The notes below the pieces were generated by a model that saw only the letters and a list, made by a program, of their open reading frames with translations, did not search any database and had not been told where the DNA came from. A stretch of 64,000 nucleotides of DNA, from contig NZ_FQWT01000006.1 in assembly GCF_900129755.1 (NCBI RefSeq), positions 62,001-126,000 on the forward strand. The letters are read 5' to 3'. Shown here one piece after another: positions 1 through 6,730 of this stretch. The stretch is from Chryseobacterium oranimense. Its GTDB lineage: Bacteria; Bacteroidota; Bacteroidia; Flavobacteriales; Weeksellaceae. Every line of letters starts with the position of its first letter. The first letter of the stretch is position 1. A program made the position numbers and the translations under genes.

Positions 1-1
1 T

Positions 2-469
2 ATACTTACAGTTCCTACAGGAATTTTCGGAGTATTTGCGTTCACGGGATTAGCCGGAATCGATAATAATATTTACGTTCAGGTAGGACTGATCATGCTG
101 GTAGGGCTACTCGCCAAAAATGCGATCCTTATTGTAGAATTTGCCGTTCAGAGAAGAAAAGCCGGAAAAACGTTGGTGGAATCTGCACTTCAGGCTTCAA
201 GATTACGTCTGAGACCAATCCTTATGACCTCATTTGCCTTTATCATTGGTATGCTTCCTTTAGTTTGGACGCAGGGTGCAGCGGCAAAAGGTAACCATTC
301 TATCGGGATCAGTACCGTAGGAGGAATGTTTACAGGAGTGGTATTCGGGATTTTCATTATTCCGGTGATGTATGTGATCTTCCAGTATCTGCATGAAAAA
401 ATGCCAAGCAGAAAAAAGAGAAGACTTCTGAAAAAACAGCAGGAGGAACTTTTAGCAGCGGCTCATTAA
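2..469 (+). CDS. RND efflux transporter permease, C-terminal part (partial)
   Basis: This is the last 155 codons of an inner-membrane proton-driven RND pump of the AcrB/HAE1 type; the reading frame is open to the left edge, so the start lies outside. Visible are the membrane segments after the second porter domain, with the family motif GLLAKNAILIVEFA, followed by RLRPILMTSFAFIIG and a last helix around VVFGIFIIPVMYVIFQYL, then a basic cytoplasmic tail. In this family the pump exports drugs, dyes or solvents together with a periplasmic adaptor and an outer-membrane channel. The channel gene follows 173 bases downstream on the same strand, which supports a tripartite pump operon. The substrate cannot be told from this fragment. 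Confidence 0.93.
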   Translation: MLTVPTGIFGVFAFTGLAGIDNNIYVQVGLIMLVGLLAKNAILIVEFAVQRRKAGKTLVESALQASRLRLRPILMTSFAFIIGMLPLVWTQGAAAKGNHSIGISTVGGMFTGVVFGIFIIPVMYVIFQYLHEKMPSRKKRRLLKKQQEELLAAAH

Positions 470-481
470 TAAATAAATGAT

Positions 482-616
482 GTACAAAACTTTGAGATAT
501 TAAAATTAAGTTTTCGGTGAACTTTTGAGGTTTCTTCAATATCCTTAATAGTCCATAAAGCAAACCACTCTCCTACTAAAGACAATTTGCGACACTACTT
601 CTCAAAGTTTTTGTAC
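482..616. repeat. Inverted-repeat element between the two efflux genes
   Basis: The left arm GTACAAAACTTTGAGA (482-497) is matched in reverse complement by TCTCAAAGTTTTTGTAC (600-616) with a single-base length difference. About 100 bases lie between the arms, with no open reading frame. The element sits inside a probable operon. It could be a small non-coding transposable relic or an RNA fold acting between the two genes. The arms are seen directly; the role is not known. Confidence 0.55.
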
Positions 617-642
617 TCAATTAAAAATTTATTTAAAAAATT

Positions 643-2055
643 ATGAAAAGAATAAAGAATATTTTTCTAGCTTTTATATTGGCTGTAGCCTCGGTTTCGT
701 GTGTGTCCAAACTGGCGTACTCGGAACCAGATCTTCAGCTTCCGGAAAAATTCCAGTACACAGCTACCGCTGATACGGCAAGCATCGCCAACCTGGAATG
801 GAAACAGTTTTTCAGCGATCCTATTCTACAGGAATTGATTGAGAAAGGAATCAAAAACAACTACGATCTTCAGATTGCTTTAAAACAGGTAGCTTCTTCA
901 CAGGAGAAACTGAAACAGGCCAAATACCTTCAGTATCCTGATGTAGGTTTCGGAGTGTCGGCGCAGATTTCCAAACCATCAGAAAACAGTATGAACGGGA
1001 AGAGCTTAAACTCATTCTTAGGTCAAAATCACGTTGAAGATTATAATGCGGCATTCAACCTTTCATGGGAAGCCGATATCTGGGGTAAGATCAAAAACCA
1101 GCAGGAAGTTTCAAGAATGCAGTATCTGCAGACTTACGAAGCAACAAAAGCAGTACAAACCCAGGTGGTAGCAGCTATTGCCCAGGGATATTATAATTTA
1201 TTGATGCTTGATAAACAGATTCAGATTGCAAAAGCAAACCTGGAACTCAGCACCAATACCCTTTCCATCACTGAAAAGATGTGGCAAAGCGGTGATACAA
1301 CTTCTTTAGGCGTTCAGCAGGCAACTGCTCAGAAACAGTCTACAGAACTTCTGATCACTCAGCTGGAACAGAATATTGCCATTCAGGAAAATGCATTAAG
1401 TATTCTTGTAGGCGAAAATCCGACTAAAATTAACAGAACAATTGAAATGTCCGATACTTCTTTACCACAGAATATTTCAGCAGGGCTTCCAGCAGCTGTG
1501 GTGAGCCGCCGTCCGGATGTGCGCCAGCAGGAACTGGTTTTACTGGAATCCAATTCTATGGTGGGAATAGCTCAGGCAAATATGTATCCTGCTTTGAAAA
1601 TTACAGCTAACGGAGGAGTGAATTCCTTCAAATTCGATAACTGGTTCCAGATCCCGGCCTCTCTGTTTGGATCTGTATTAGGAGGTATTACCCAGCCTAT
1701 TTTCCAGAAAAGACAGTTGAAAACAGACCTTAATGTAGCTAAAATCCAGAGAGAGAAAAATGTTCTGGCTTTCCGTCAATCTGTATTAAATGCAGTAGGT
1801 GAAGTTTCTGATGCATTAGTCTCCAACGAAAGCCTGAAAGTTCAGGAACAAAAAGCTGCGGAACAGGTAACCACATTGAAAAACGGAATAAAAAGTGCCG
1901 AAATGCTTTACAAAGGCGGTATGGCCAATTATTTAGAAGTGATTACAGCTCAGGGAAATTCTCTGCAGGCTGAACTGAATTTTGCTTCCATAAAAAGACA
2001 AAGACTGAGCAGCATTGTAGATCTTTACAGAGCTCTTGGCGGCGGTTGGAAGTAG
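643..2055 (+). CDS. TolC/OprM-like outer membrane efflux lipoprotein
   Basis: A 470-residue outer-membrane factor of the NodT/OprM family, the exit duct of an RND pump. Residues 1-20 form a lipoprotein signal ending in the lipobox-like SVSC, so Cys20 is probably lipidated. The rest has the duplicated OEP architecture: long helices rich in Gln, Lys and Ala (ELIEKGIKNNYDLQIALKQ) repeated in the second half, and the typical SRRPDVRQQELVLLESN motif at about residue 290. The length is normal for the family. It lies just downstream of the RND permease and ends at a hairpin terminator, so it is probably the last gene of the pump operon. Confidence 0.93.
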   Translation: MKRIKNIFLAFILAVASVSCVSKLAYSEPDLQLPEKFQYTATADTASIANLEWKQFFSDPILQELIEKGIKNNYDLQIALKQVASSQEKLKQAKYLQYPDVGFGVSAQISKPSENSMNGKSLNSFLGQNHVEDYNAAFNLSWEADIWGKIKNQQEVSRMQYLQTYEATKAVQTQVVAAIAQGYYNLLMLDKQIQIAKANLELSTNTLSITEKMWQSGDTTSLGVQQATAQKQSTELLITQLEQNIAIQENALSILVGENPTKINRTIEMSDTSLPQNISAGLPAAVVSRRPDVRQQELVLLESNSMVGIAQANMYPALKITANGGVNSFKFDNWFQIPASLFGSVLGGITQPIFQKRQLKTDLNVAKIQREKNVLAFRQSVLNAVGEVSDALVSNESLKVQEQKAAEQVTTLKNGIKSAEMLYKGGMANYLEVITAQGNSLQAELNFASIKRQRLSSIVDLYRALGGGWK

Positions 2056-2081
2056 TAAATTATTATTATATTGTTTTTAGT

Positions 2082-2112
2082 GCGGTCTCTGATTTTCAGG
2101 GGCCGCTTTTAT
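2082..2112 (+). terminator. Intrinsic terminator after the efflux operon
   Basis: An 11-bp stem, 2082-2092 with 2096-2106, contains two G-U pairs, has a TTT loop and is followed by TTTTATTT. It lies 27 bases after the stop codon of the outer-membrane factor gene. The rest of the spacer up to 2320 is AT-rich with loose TTAAGA/TCTTAA inverted motifs and no gene. Confidence 0.75.
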
Positions 2113-2319
2113 TTATCGTAACCCCAGCCAATAAAAATAAAGCTCACAAAATAACACAAACATCTGCTCGATCTAAATTTTGAAGCTTCTTTAATCATTA
2201 AGATTATTGGAGAAATTATGTCTAATTAAGAAAACCAAATAGTTTTTAAAGCTTATGCAATTGAAAGCAAAGCTTATCTTAAATAACTCAATGATTCTTA
2301 ATGGTTAAATATGAAATAT

Positions 2320-3234
2320 TTATTTTTGAAATTGTACAGAAATCCATCCCAAAAGGTCTTCAAAATCCTTCTGAGAATATCCTAAAGGTAAATAATGAAT
2401 ATCATCTGCCTTTCGGTACCAAGTTAGCTGACGTTTTGCATACCTGCGGCTGTTTTTTTTGATCTCGGAAACGGCAAAATCCAGGTCCCATTCACCGTCA
2501 AAATATTTAAATAATTCAGAATAACCCACGGTTTTCAATGCTGTAAGATCTTTATAGGGTTCAAGGCTTTCCGCCTCTGCCAGTAAACCCTTCTCCATCA
2601 TTATATCCACTCTCCTGTTGATCCGGTCATAAAGCTCTTCTCGCGGAGCTTCAATACCAATGCGAATTACATTGAAATCCCTTGAATCCTGGGAAACAGC
2701 AATCTGCTCGGAATATTTTTTATCCGTCTGCCAGATTACATCAATAGCCCGTAAAAGTCTCCGGTGGTTGTATACATCCACCACTTCAAAATATTCGGGG
2801 TCCAGATCCTGTAAAATTTCCTGAAGCTTTTCTATCCCTTCATGATCAAAAATTTCCTGTAATTTCTTCTGGTTGGCTTCATCAGCTTCAGGCAGATCAT
2901 TCAGACCTTCAATGACAGCTTTTTCATACATCATGCTTCCACCGACTAAAATAACGGTGTCATGATCAGTAAAAAGTTCGTTGAGCTTTTTCAGGGCATC
3001 TTCCTCGTACTGCCCGATAGAATAATAGTCCTGAACCGAAAGATTACCTATAAAATGATGGGGAGCCTCTGCAAGCTCTTCTTCAGAAGGTGATGCCGTC
3101 CCTATTTTCATTTCTTTAAAAAACTGGCGTGAATCACAGGAAACAATTTCGGTATTGAAATGCTTTGCCAGATCAATTGCCAGTCTTGTTTTGCCTATTC
3201 CAGTGGGGCCTACAACAGAAATCAAATTTTTCAC
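2320..3234 (-). CDS. miaA: tRNA dimethylallyltransferase MiaA
   Basis: Transfers a dimethylallyl group to N6 of A37 in tRNAs reading UNN codons. The 304-residue length is usual. The P-loop VVGPTGIGKTRLA is at residues 7-19, followed by the substrate motif SCDSRQFFKEMKIGTA, and the tRNA-contacting part contains YNHRRLLRAIDV and the C-terminal RYAKRQLTWYR, all family signatures. The start codon is GTG (3232-3234), directly before the conserved N-terminus. It is divergent from the YicC-type gene with only 43 bases between them, so the two promoters share this gap. Confidence 0.96.
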   Translation of the reverse strand: MKNLISVVGPTGIGKTRLAIDLAKHFNTEIVSCDSRQFFKEMKIGTASPSEEELAEAPHHFIGNLSVQDYYSIGQYEEDALKKLNELFTDHDTVILVGGSMMYEKAVIEGLNDLPEADEANQKKLQEIFDHEGIEKLQEILQDLDPEYFEVVDVYNHRRLLRAIDVIWQTDKKYSEQIAVSQDSRDFNVIRIGIEAPREELYDRINRRVDIMMEKGLLAEAESLEPYKDLTALKTVGYSELFKYFDGEWDLDFAVSEIKKNSRRYAKRQLTWYRKADDIHYLPLGYSQKDFEDLLGWISVQFQK

Positions 3235-3252
3235 AGTGCTAATTTAAATGTT

Positions 3253-3260
3253 TATCTTTG
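3253..3260 (+). promoter_or_regulatory. -7 promoter box of the yicC-type gene
   Basis: TATCTTTG, a perfect match to the flavobacterial TAnnTTTG box, lies 17 bases before the ATG at 3278. No clear TTG -33 element is seen at the ideal distance. Confidence 0.55.
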
Positions 3261-3277
3261 TACAACAATAAAAAACT

Positions 3278-4135
3278 ATGATTTTATCAATGACGGGATT
3301 CGGCAGAGCCGAAGGTGTTTTTGAAGGTAAAAAGATTTCGATCGATATTAAATCACTGAACAGCAAAAGCTTTGATTTAAATATCAAAGTTCCTTTGCGT
3401 TATAAAGAGAAAGAATTCGAAATCAGAAAAATCCTTAACGACAGAATTATCCGTGGAAAGGTAGACTGCTACATCAATCTGGAAAATCTGGAAGAATCCA
3501 ACGATGTGAAAATTAATAAGAGTTTAATAGATGCTTATATCAATGAACTTCGTAACATCGCTTCTGACGGTCCGGACTTTGAATACCTGAAAATGGCTGT
3601 AAGGCTTCCTGACGCCATTACATCAAGACCCGACGAGCTTACGGAAGGTGAATGGGAGGCTTTGGCCAAAATCGTTCACGCCGCAGTAGACCGTTTTATG
3701 GAATTCAGAAAAGCAGAGGGCGCTATTTTACATGAAGAACTTGAAAGAAATATCCAGAATATTGATCAGTATCTTTCCGAAGTCATTCCTTTTGAAGAAG
3801 AAAGAATCATTGCTGTGAAAGAACGCTACCAGAAGTCTTTAAAAGAATTTGAAAATGTAGATGAAACACGTTTCTACCAGGAAATGGCCTATTTTACGGA
3901 GAAACTTGATATTGCAGAAGAAAAAGTACGACTCACCCAGCATCTTAAATACTATAAAGAAGTAATGGATAATGAAGATTTCAACGGAAAAAAACTTGGT
4001 TTTATTTCTCAGGAAATCGGAAGAGAGATCAATACTTTAGGTTCAAAAGCCAACCATGCAGAGATCCAGAAACTGGTGGTTATGATGAAAGATGATCTGG
4101 AAAAAATTAAAGAGCAGACGTTAAACGTATTATAA
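3278..4135 (+). CDS. YicC/YloC family endoribonuclease
   Basis: A 285-residue protein with the hallmarks of the YicC family: N-terminal MTGFGRAE, then the EIRSLNSKSFDLN-like stretch, and at the end HAEIQKLVVMMKDDLEKIKEQTLNVL, the conserved DUF1732 tail that carries acidic metal-binding residues. Members are reported endoribonucleases that destabilise some RNAs. The gene is immediately upstream of gmk in the same direction, the usual order in many bacteria. An 87-base spacer with CCGGAAC-type repeats separates the two. Confidence 0.93.
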   Translation: MILSMTGFGRAEGVFEGKKISIDIKSLNSKSFDLNIKVPLRYKEKEFEIRKILNDRIIRGKVDCYINLENLEESNDVKINKSLIDAYINELRNIASDGPDFEYLKMAVRLPDAITSRPDELTEGEWEALAKIVHAAVDRFMEFRKAEGAILHEELERNIQNIDQYLSEVIPFEEERIIAVKERYQKSLKEFENVDETRFYQEMAYFTEKLDIAEEKVRLTQHLKYYKEVMDNEDFNGKKLGFISQEIGREINTLGSKANHAEIQKLVVMMKDDLEKIKEQTLNVL

Positions 4136-4222
4136 GTTACGGGGTACGAGATGCGGGATGATTTCGAGTTAACAATAAAGCGGAATTAAACCCGGAACTC
4201 AAAACCCGGAACCCGGAACAAA
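4136..4222. repeat. Degenerate GC-rich palindromic spacer element
   Basis: The spacer between the yicC-type gene and gmk carries GGGGTACGAGATGCGGG on the left and three copies of CCGGAAC (about 4191-4217) on the right, which can pair imperfectly as a long stem. The composition is far more GC-rich than other spacers. It belongs to a recurring class of imperfect spacer palindromes in this window. Confidence 0.5.
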
Positions 4223-4789
4223 ATGAATAAAGTTATCATATTTTCAGCACCGTCGGGGAGCGGAAAAACTACATTAGTAAAACATTCTCTGGAAACATTT
4301 CCGGAACTTGCATTTTCAATCTCATGCACTACAAGACAGCCCAGAGGAAGCGAAATGCACGCCGTGGATTATCATTTTTTGAGTCCGGACGAATTCAGAC
4401 AGAAAATAGCGGAAGATGCTTTTGTAGAATATGAAGAAGTGTATACTGACAAATATTACGGTACTTTAAAATCTGAAGTGGAAAAAATCTGGAATCAGGG
4501 AAAAGTGGTCATCTTTGATGTGGATGTGAAAGGTGGAATTTCTTTAAAAAAATATTTTGGAGAAAAAGCTCTTTCCATTTTCATTGAGCCGCCTTCCATA
4601 GAAGAATTGGAACGAAGATTGATCTCCAGAAACACAGATGATGCAGAAACCATCAAAACCCGTGTAGCAAAGGCAGGAGAAGAAATGACCTTTGCGAAAG
4701 AGTTTGACGAGATCGTTATCAATACCGATCTTGATGAAGCAAAAAAAGAAATAGAAAGTTTAATAAAAAAATTTATAGAAAGAAACTAG
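4223..4789 (+). CDS. gmk: Guanylate kinase
   Basis: Phosphorylates GMP to GDP with ATP in the cytoplasm. The 188-residue length is typical. The P-loop SAPSGSGKTTL is at residues 8-18. The GMP-binding region has SCTTRQPRGSE and DYHFLSPDEF, and EEVYTDKYYGTLKSEV and FDVDVKGG follow in the expected order. It lies downstream of the yicC-type gene and upstream of nadA, separated from both by palindromic spacers that may affect co-expression. Confidence 0.97.
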   Translation: MNKVIIFSAPSGSGKTTLVKHSLETFPELAFSISCTTRQPRGSEMHAVDYHFLSPDEFRQKIAEDAFVEYEEVYTDKYYGTLKSEVEKIWNQGKVVIFDVDVKGGISLKKYFGEKALSIFIEPPSIEELERRLISRNTDDAETIKTRVAKAGEEMTFAKEFDEIVINTDLDEAKKEIESLIKKFIERN

Positions 4790-4885
4790 AAACTATAAAT
4801 TAGAAGTCAGCATGACATTAAATTACTTATTTTAAGTCATACCTGATATTCTAACCTCTAATTTCTAATCTCTAACTTCTATAAT
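4785..4885. repeat. Imperfect spacer palindrome of AG/CT runs
   Basis: The left arm, ACTAGAAACTATAAATTAGA and onwards (4785-4807, overlapping the gmk stop), pairs imperfectly with the pyrimidine-rich right arm CTCTAATTTCTAATCTCTAA (about 4856-4875) and the following ACTTCT. There is no gene in it. It is another member of the recurring spacer-palindrome class. Confidence 0.5.
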
Positions 4886-4905
4886 CAAAAAACATTGAGG
4901 TTGAT

Positions 4906-5925
4906 ATGAGTACCGAAACATTAGAAAAAGCTAAATCTGCCATTCCTGTAAGAGGATTTTTGGATATAAAAGATATAGCAATCCCTCAAGGAGAAGAATT
5001 GGTGAAAGCCATTCTGAAACTTAAAGAAGAAAAAAATGCAGTGATCCTGGCCCATTATTACCAGCCGGGAGAAATTCAGGATATCGCTGATTTCCTGGGT
5101 GATTCCCTGCAGCTGGCAAGACAGGCTAAAGAAACCAATGCAGACATGATCGTATTCTGCGGAGTCCATTTCATGGCGGAAGCTGCGAAAATCCTGAATC
5201 CAACTAAAAAAGTAGTTCTTCCCGACACTATGGCTGGATGCTCCCTGGCAGACGGATGTTCAGGTGAAGGCCTGAGAAAAATGCGCGAGCAACACCCGAA
5301 TGCCCTGATTGCGACATATATCAACTGTAATGCAGAGACCAAAGCTGAAAGTGATATTATTGTAACCAGTTCCAATGCGGAAACCGTGATCGAAGCACTT
5401 CCAAAAGACCGTCCGATCATCTTCGCGCCGGATAAAAACCTGGGAAGATATCTATCTAAAAAAACCGGCCGTGATATGATCCTTTGGGATGGAAGCTGCA
5501 TCGTGCATGAAGCATTTTCGATGGAAAGAATTGCCCAGCAGCTTGCAGACAATCCTGATGCAAAATTAATTGCCCATCCGGAAAGTGAGGAAGCCGTACT
5601 GAAACTTGCGCACTTCATTGGGTCTACTTCTGCCCTATTGAATTTTGTAGAGAAAGACGACTGCCAGAAATTCATTATCGCCACAGAAGAAGGAATTCTT
5701 CACGAAATGAAAAAACGTGCACCGCATAAAGAACTTATCCCTGCTCTTGTTTTTGACGAGAGCTGCAACTGTTCAGAATGTTTCTACATGAAACGCAATA
5801 CCATGGAGAAACTTTACCTGTGTATGAAATACGAGCTTCCGGAAATCCTTATCGACGAAGAGCTTCGTTTAAGAGCTTTGAAGCCGATTGAAGCGATGCT
5901 GGATCTTTCAAAAAGCATAAAATAA
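4906..5925 (+). CDS. nadA: Quinolinate synthase NadA
   Basis: Condenses iminoaspartate with dihydroxyacetone phosphate to quinolinate in NAD synthesis, using a [4Fe-4S] cluster. The 339 residues show the family motifs ILAHYYQ, GDSLQLARQA, FCGVHFMAE (Cys85), LPDTMAGCSLADGC, YINCNAETKA and WDGSCIVHE (Cys198), and a C-terminal Cys cluster CNCSECFYM. Cys85, Cys198 and one of the last group are the likely cluster ligands. No nadB or nadC is next to it. The gene after it is the unrelated small peptide at 5966. Confidence 0.97.
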   Translation: MSTETLEKAKSAIPVRGFLDIKDIAIPQGEELVKAILKLKEEKNAVILAHYYQPGEIQDIADFLGDSLQLARQAKETNADMIVFCGVHFMAEAAKILNPTKKVVLPDTMAGCSLADGCSGEGLRKMREQHPNALIATYINCNAETKAESDIIVTSSNAETVIEALPKDRPIIFAPDKNLGRYLSKKTGRDMILWDGSCIVHEAFSMERIAQQLADNPDAKLIAHPESEEAVLKLAHFIGSTSALLNFVEKDDCQKFIIATEEGILHEMKKRAPHKELIPALVFDESCNCSECFYMKRNTMEKLYLCMKYELPEILIDEELRLRALKPIEAMLDLSKSIK

Positions 5926-5965
5926 TTTTTTCATATATTTAAGGAACCAAACAAAATCCTTACTT

Positions 5966-6112
5966 ATGAAAAATTTAAAAAAATTAGACAAAGAATGTCT
6001 GAAAAGCATCAATGGCGGAACAGCAAGCGAGTGTGACACTTATTGTAAACCCGGTGAAGTATGCATTCCCGGAGTATGTGGCAGCGCCCCAAAATGTTTA
6101 GCCACTTCTTAA
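5966..6112 (+). CDS. Double-glycine-leader Cys-rich peptide (bacteriocin-like)
   Basis: A 48-residue peptide. Residues 1-18 read MKNLKKLDKECLKSINGG, a typical leader ending in Gly-Gly of the kind cut by C39-peptidase ABC exporters. The predicted mature part is about 30 residues with five cysteines (23, 27, 33, 38, 44) and no further helix-forming stretch. Chryseobacterium genomes carry many such short bacteriocin-like genes of unknown role. The gene starts 40 bases after nadA and ends before a strong terminator. It converges with a second peptide gene sharing the leader (6190-6360). No exporter gene is in the window. The peptide is supported by the leader; antimicrobial activity is only inferred. 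Confidence 0.8.
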   Translation: MKNLKKLDKECLKSINGGTASECDTYCKPGEVCIPGVCGSAPKCLATS

Positions 6113-6143
6113 AAATTGGTGAACTCATCAATTTTAATAGTAT

Positions 6144-6172
6144 AAGGTTGCCTCTTTGAGGCAACCTTTTTT
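6144..6172 (+). terminator. Intrinsic terminator of the first peptide gene
   Basis: A perfect 11-bp stem AAGGTTGCCTC / GAGGCAACCTT (6144-6154 with 6158-6168) and a TTT loop are followed by a T-rich tail on the plus strand. It separates the two convergent peptide genes. Confidence 0.88.
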
Positions 6173-6189
6173 AATTTACTGAGGAAATA

Positions 6190-6360
6190 TTACACCATCG
6201 GAGGGTAACAGGTTCCTCCGGGAGTTCTCCAGCAGCCCCATGCGCCGCCACCACGGAAACATACATAGGCCGCACCCCCGCATGTTTCAATCTGAAACTC
6301 GGTAAAACCGCCACTGATTCTGCTTTTTTCTTCTCTCGAAAGTTTTTTCAAATTTTTCAT
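6190..6360 (-). CDS. Second double-glycine-leader peptide (bacteriocin-like)
   Basis: A 56-residue peptide whose first 18 residues, MKNLKKLSREEKSRISGG, are nearly the same leader as in the neighbour at 5966. The core differs entirely: about 38 residues rich in Gly and aromatics with four cysteines (CGGAAYVC, WGCWRTPGGTC). The shared leader with an unrelated core is the usual pattern for exported ribosomal peptides served by one transporter. It faces the first peptide gene tail to tail. A GATATTTG stretch and an upstream TTG on the minus strand may be its promoter. The exporter and the function are unknown. Confidence 0.78.
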   Translation of the reverse strand: MKNLKKLSREEKSRISGGFTEFQIETCGGAAYVCFRGGGAWGCWRTPGGTCYPPMV

Positions 6361-6499
6361 ATTTTAAGATTTGATTGTTAGGTTATACAAATATCAATAA
6401 TATACTTTTTAAAACAAAGCCTAAACAAACAGGTATCCAAATTCTCAGAAAATGATACGCTTGAATTGATTTATGTATGATCATTTCTCATAAATAATT

Positions 6500-6528
6500 T
6501 TGTTATCTCCAAATAATTTGTACATTTG
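6500..6528 (+). promoter_or_regulatory. Promoter of the threonine operon
   Basis: TTG (6500-6502) and TACATTTG (6521-6528) are spaced by 18 bases, a full match to the flavobacterial -33/-7 consensus TTG-N17-19-TAnnTTTG. The leader peptide ATG at 6540 is only 11 bases further, so the leader mRNA begins almost at its start codon. Confidence 0.75.
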
Positions 6529-6539
6529 TTCGGTAAAGA

Positions 6540-6638
6540 ATGAATTTTCTAAGAAACATATCAGATATTTCTGTACCGGAATTACTTTCGGCATTATCAT
6601 CTGTTTCTACATTCACAACTACAACAACTACCCCGTAG
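6540..6638 (+). CDS. Threonine operon leader peptide
   Basis: A 32-codon frame whose end reads S-T-F-T-T-T-T-T-T-P-stop, with six consecutive Thr codons (seven of the last nine sense codons before the stop are Thr or directly flank it). It lies between a good promoter and thrA, as expected of an attenuator peptide that senses charged threonyl-tRNA. The stop codon TAG (6636-6638) sits exactly in the loop of the hairpin ACCCCG-TAG-CGGGGT (6630-6644). The rest of the peptide (MNFLRNISDISVPELLSALS) has no known motif. It is analogous in role, not in sequence, to enterobacterial ThrL. Confidence 0.82.
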   Translation: MNFLRNISDISVPELLSALSSVSTFTTTTTTP

Positions 6639-6710
6639 CGGGGTAAATTTTCACATATTATTTCCTGTACCCGTACTCTTTTTTTAAAGAGTAACCTCTC
6701 TTATTTTACC
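6630..6710 (+). promoter_or_regulatory. Candidate threonine attenuator RNA structure
   Basis: After the leader hairpin (6630-6644) comes TACTCTTT-tttt-AAAGAGTA (6674-6693). The second arm can instead pair as AAGAG/CTCTT (6687-6691 with 6698-6702), which is followed by ATTTT. These two pairings exclude each other, like an antiterminator and a terminator. GGGTAAA (6641-6647) can also pair with TTTACCC (6705-6711). The terminator stem is short, so the exact mechanism is uncertain, but the leader peptide makes attenuation likely. Confidence 0.55.
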
Positions 6711-6730
6711 CAACTTCAAATACCCATCAG

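Noticed and set aside
5076..5684. A 202-codon minus-strand frame opposite nadA
   Set aside because: It is a shadow of the nadA codons; the product has no domain and nadA is certain.
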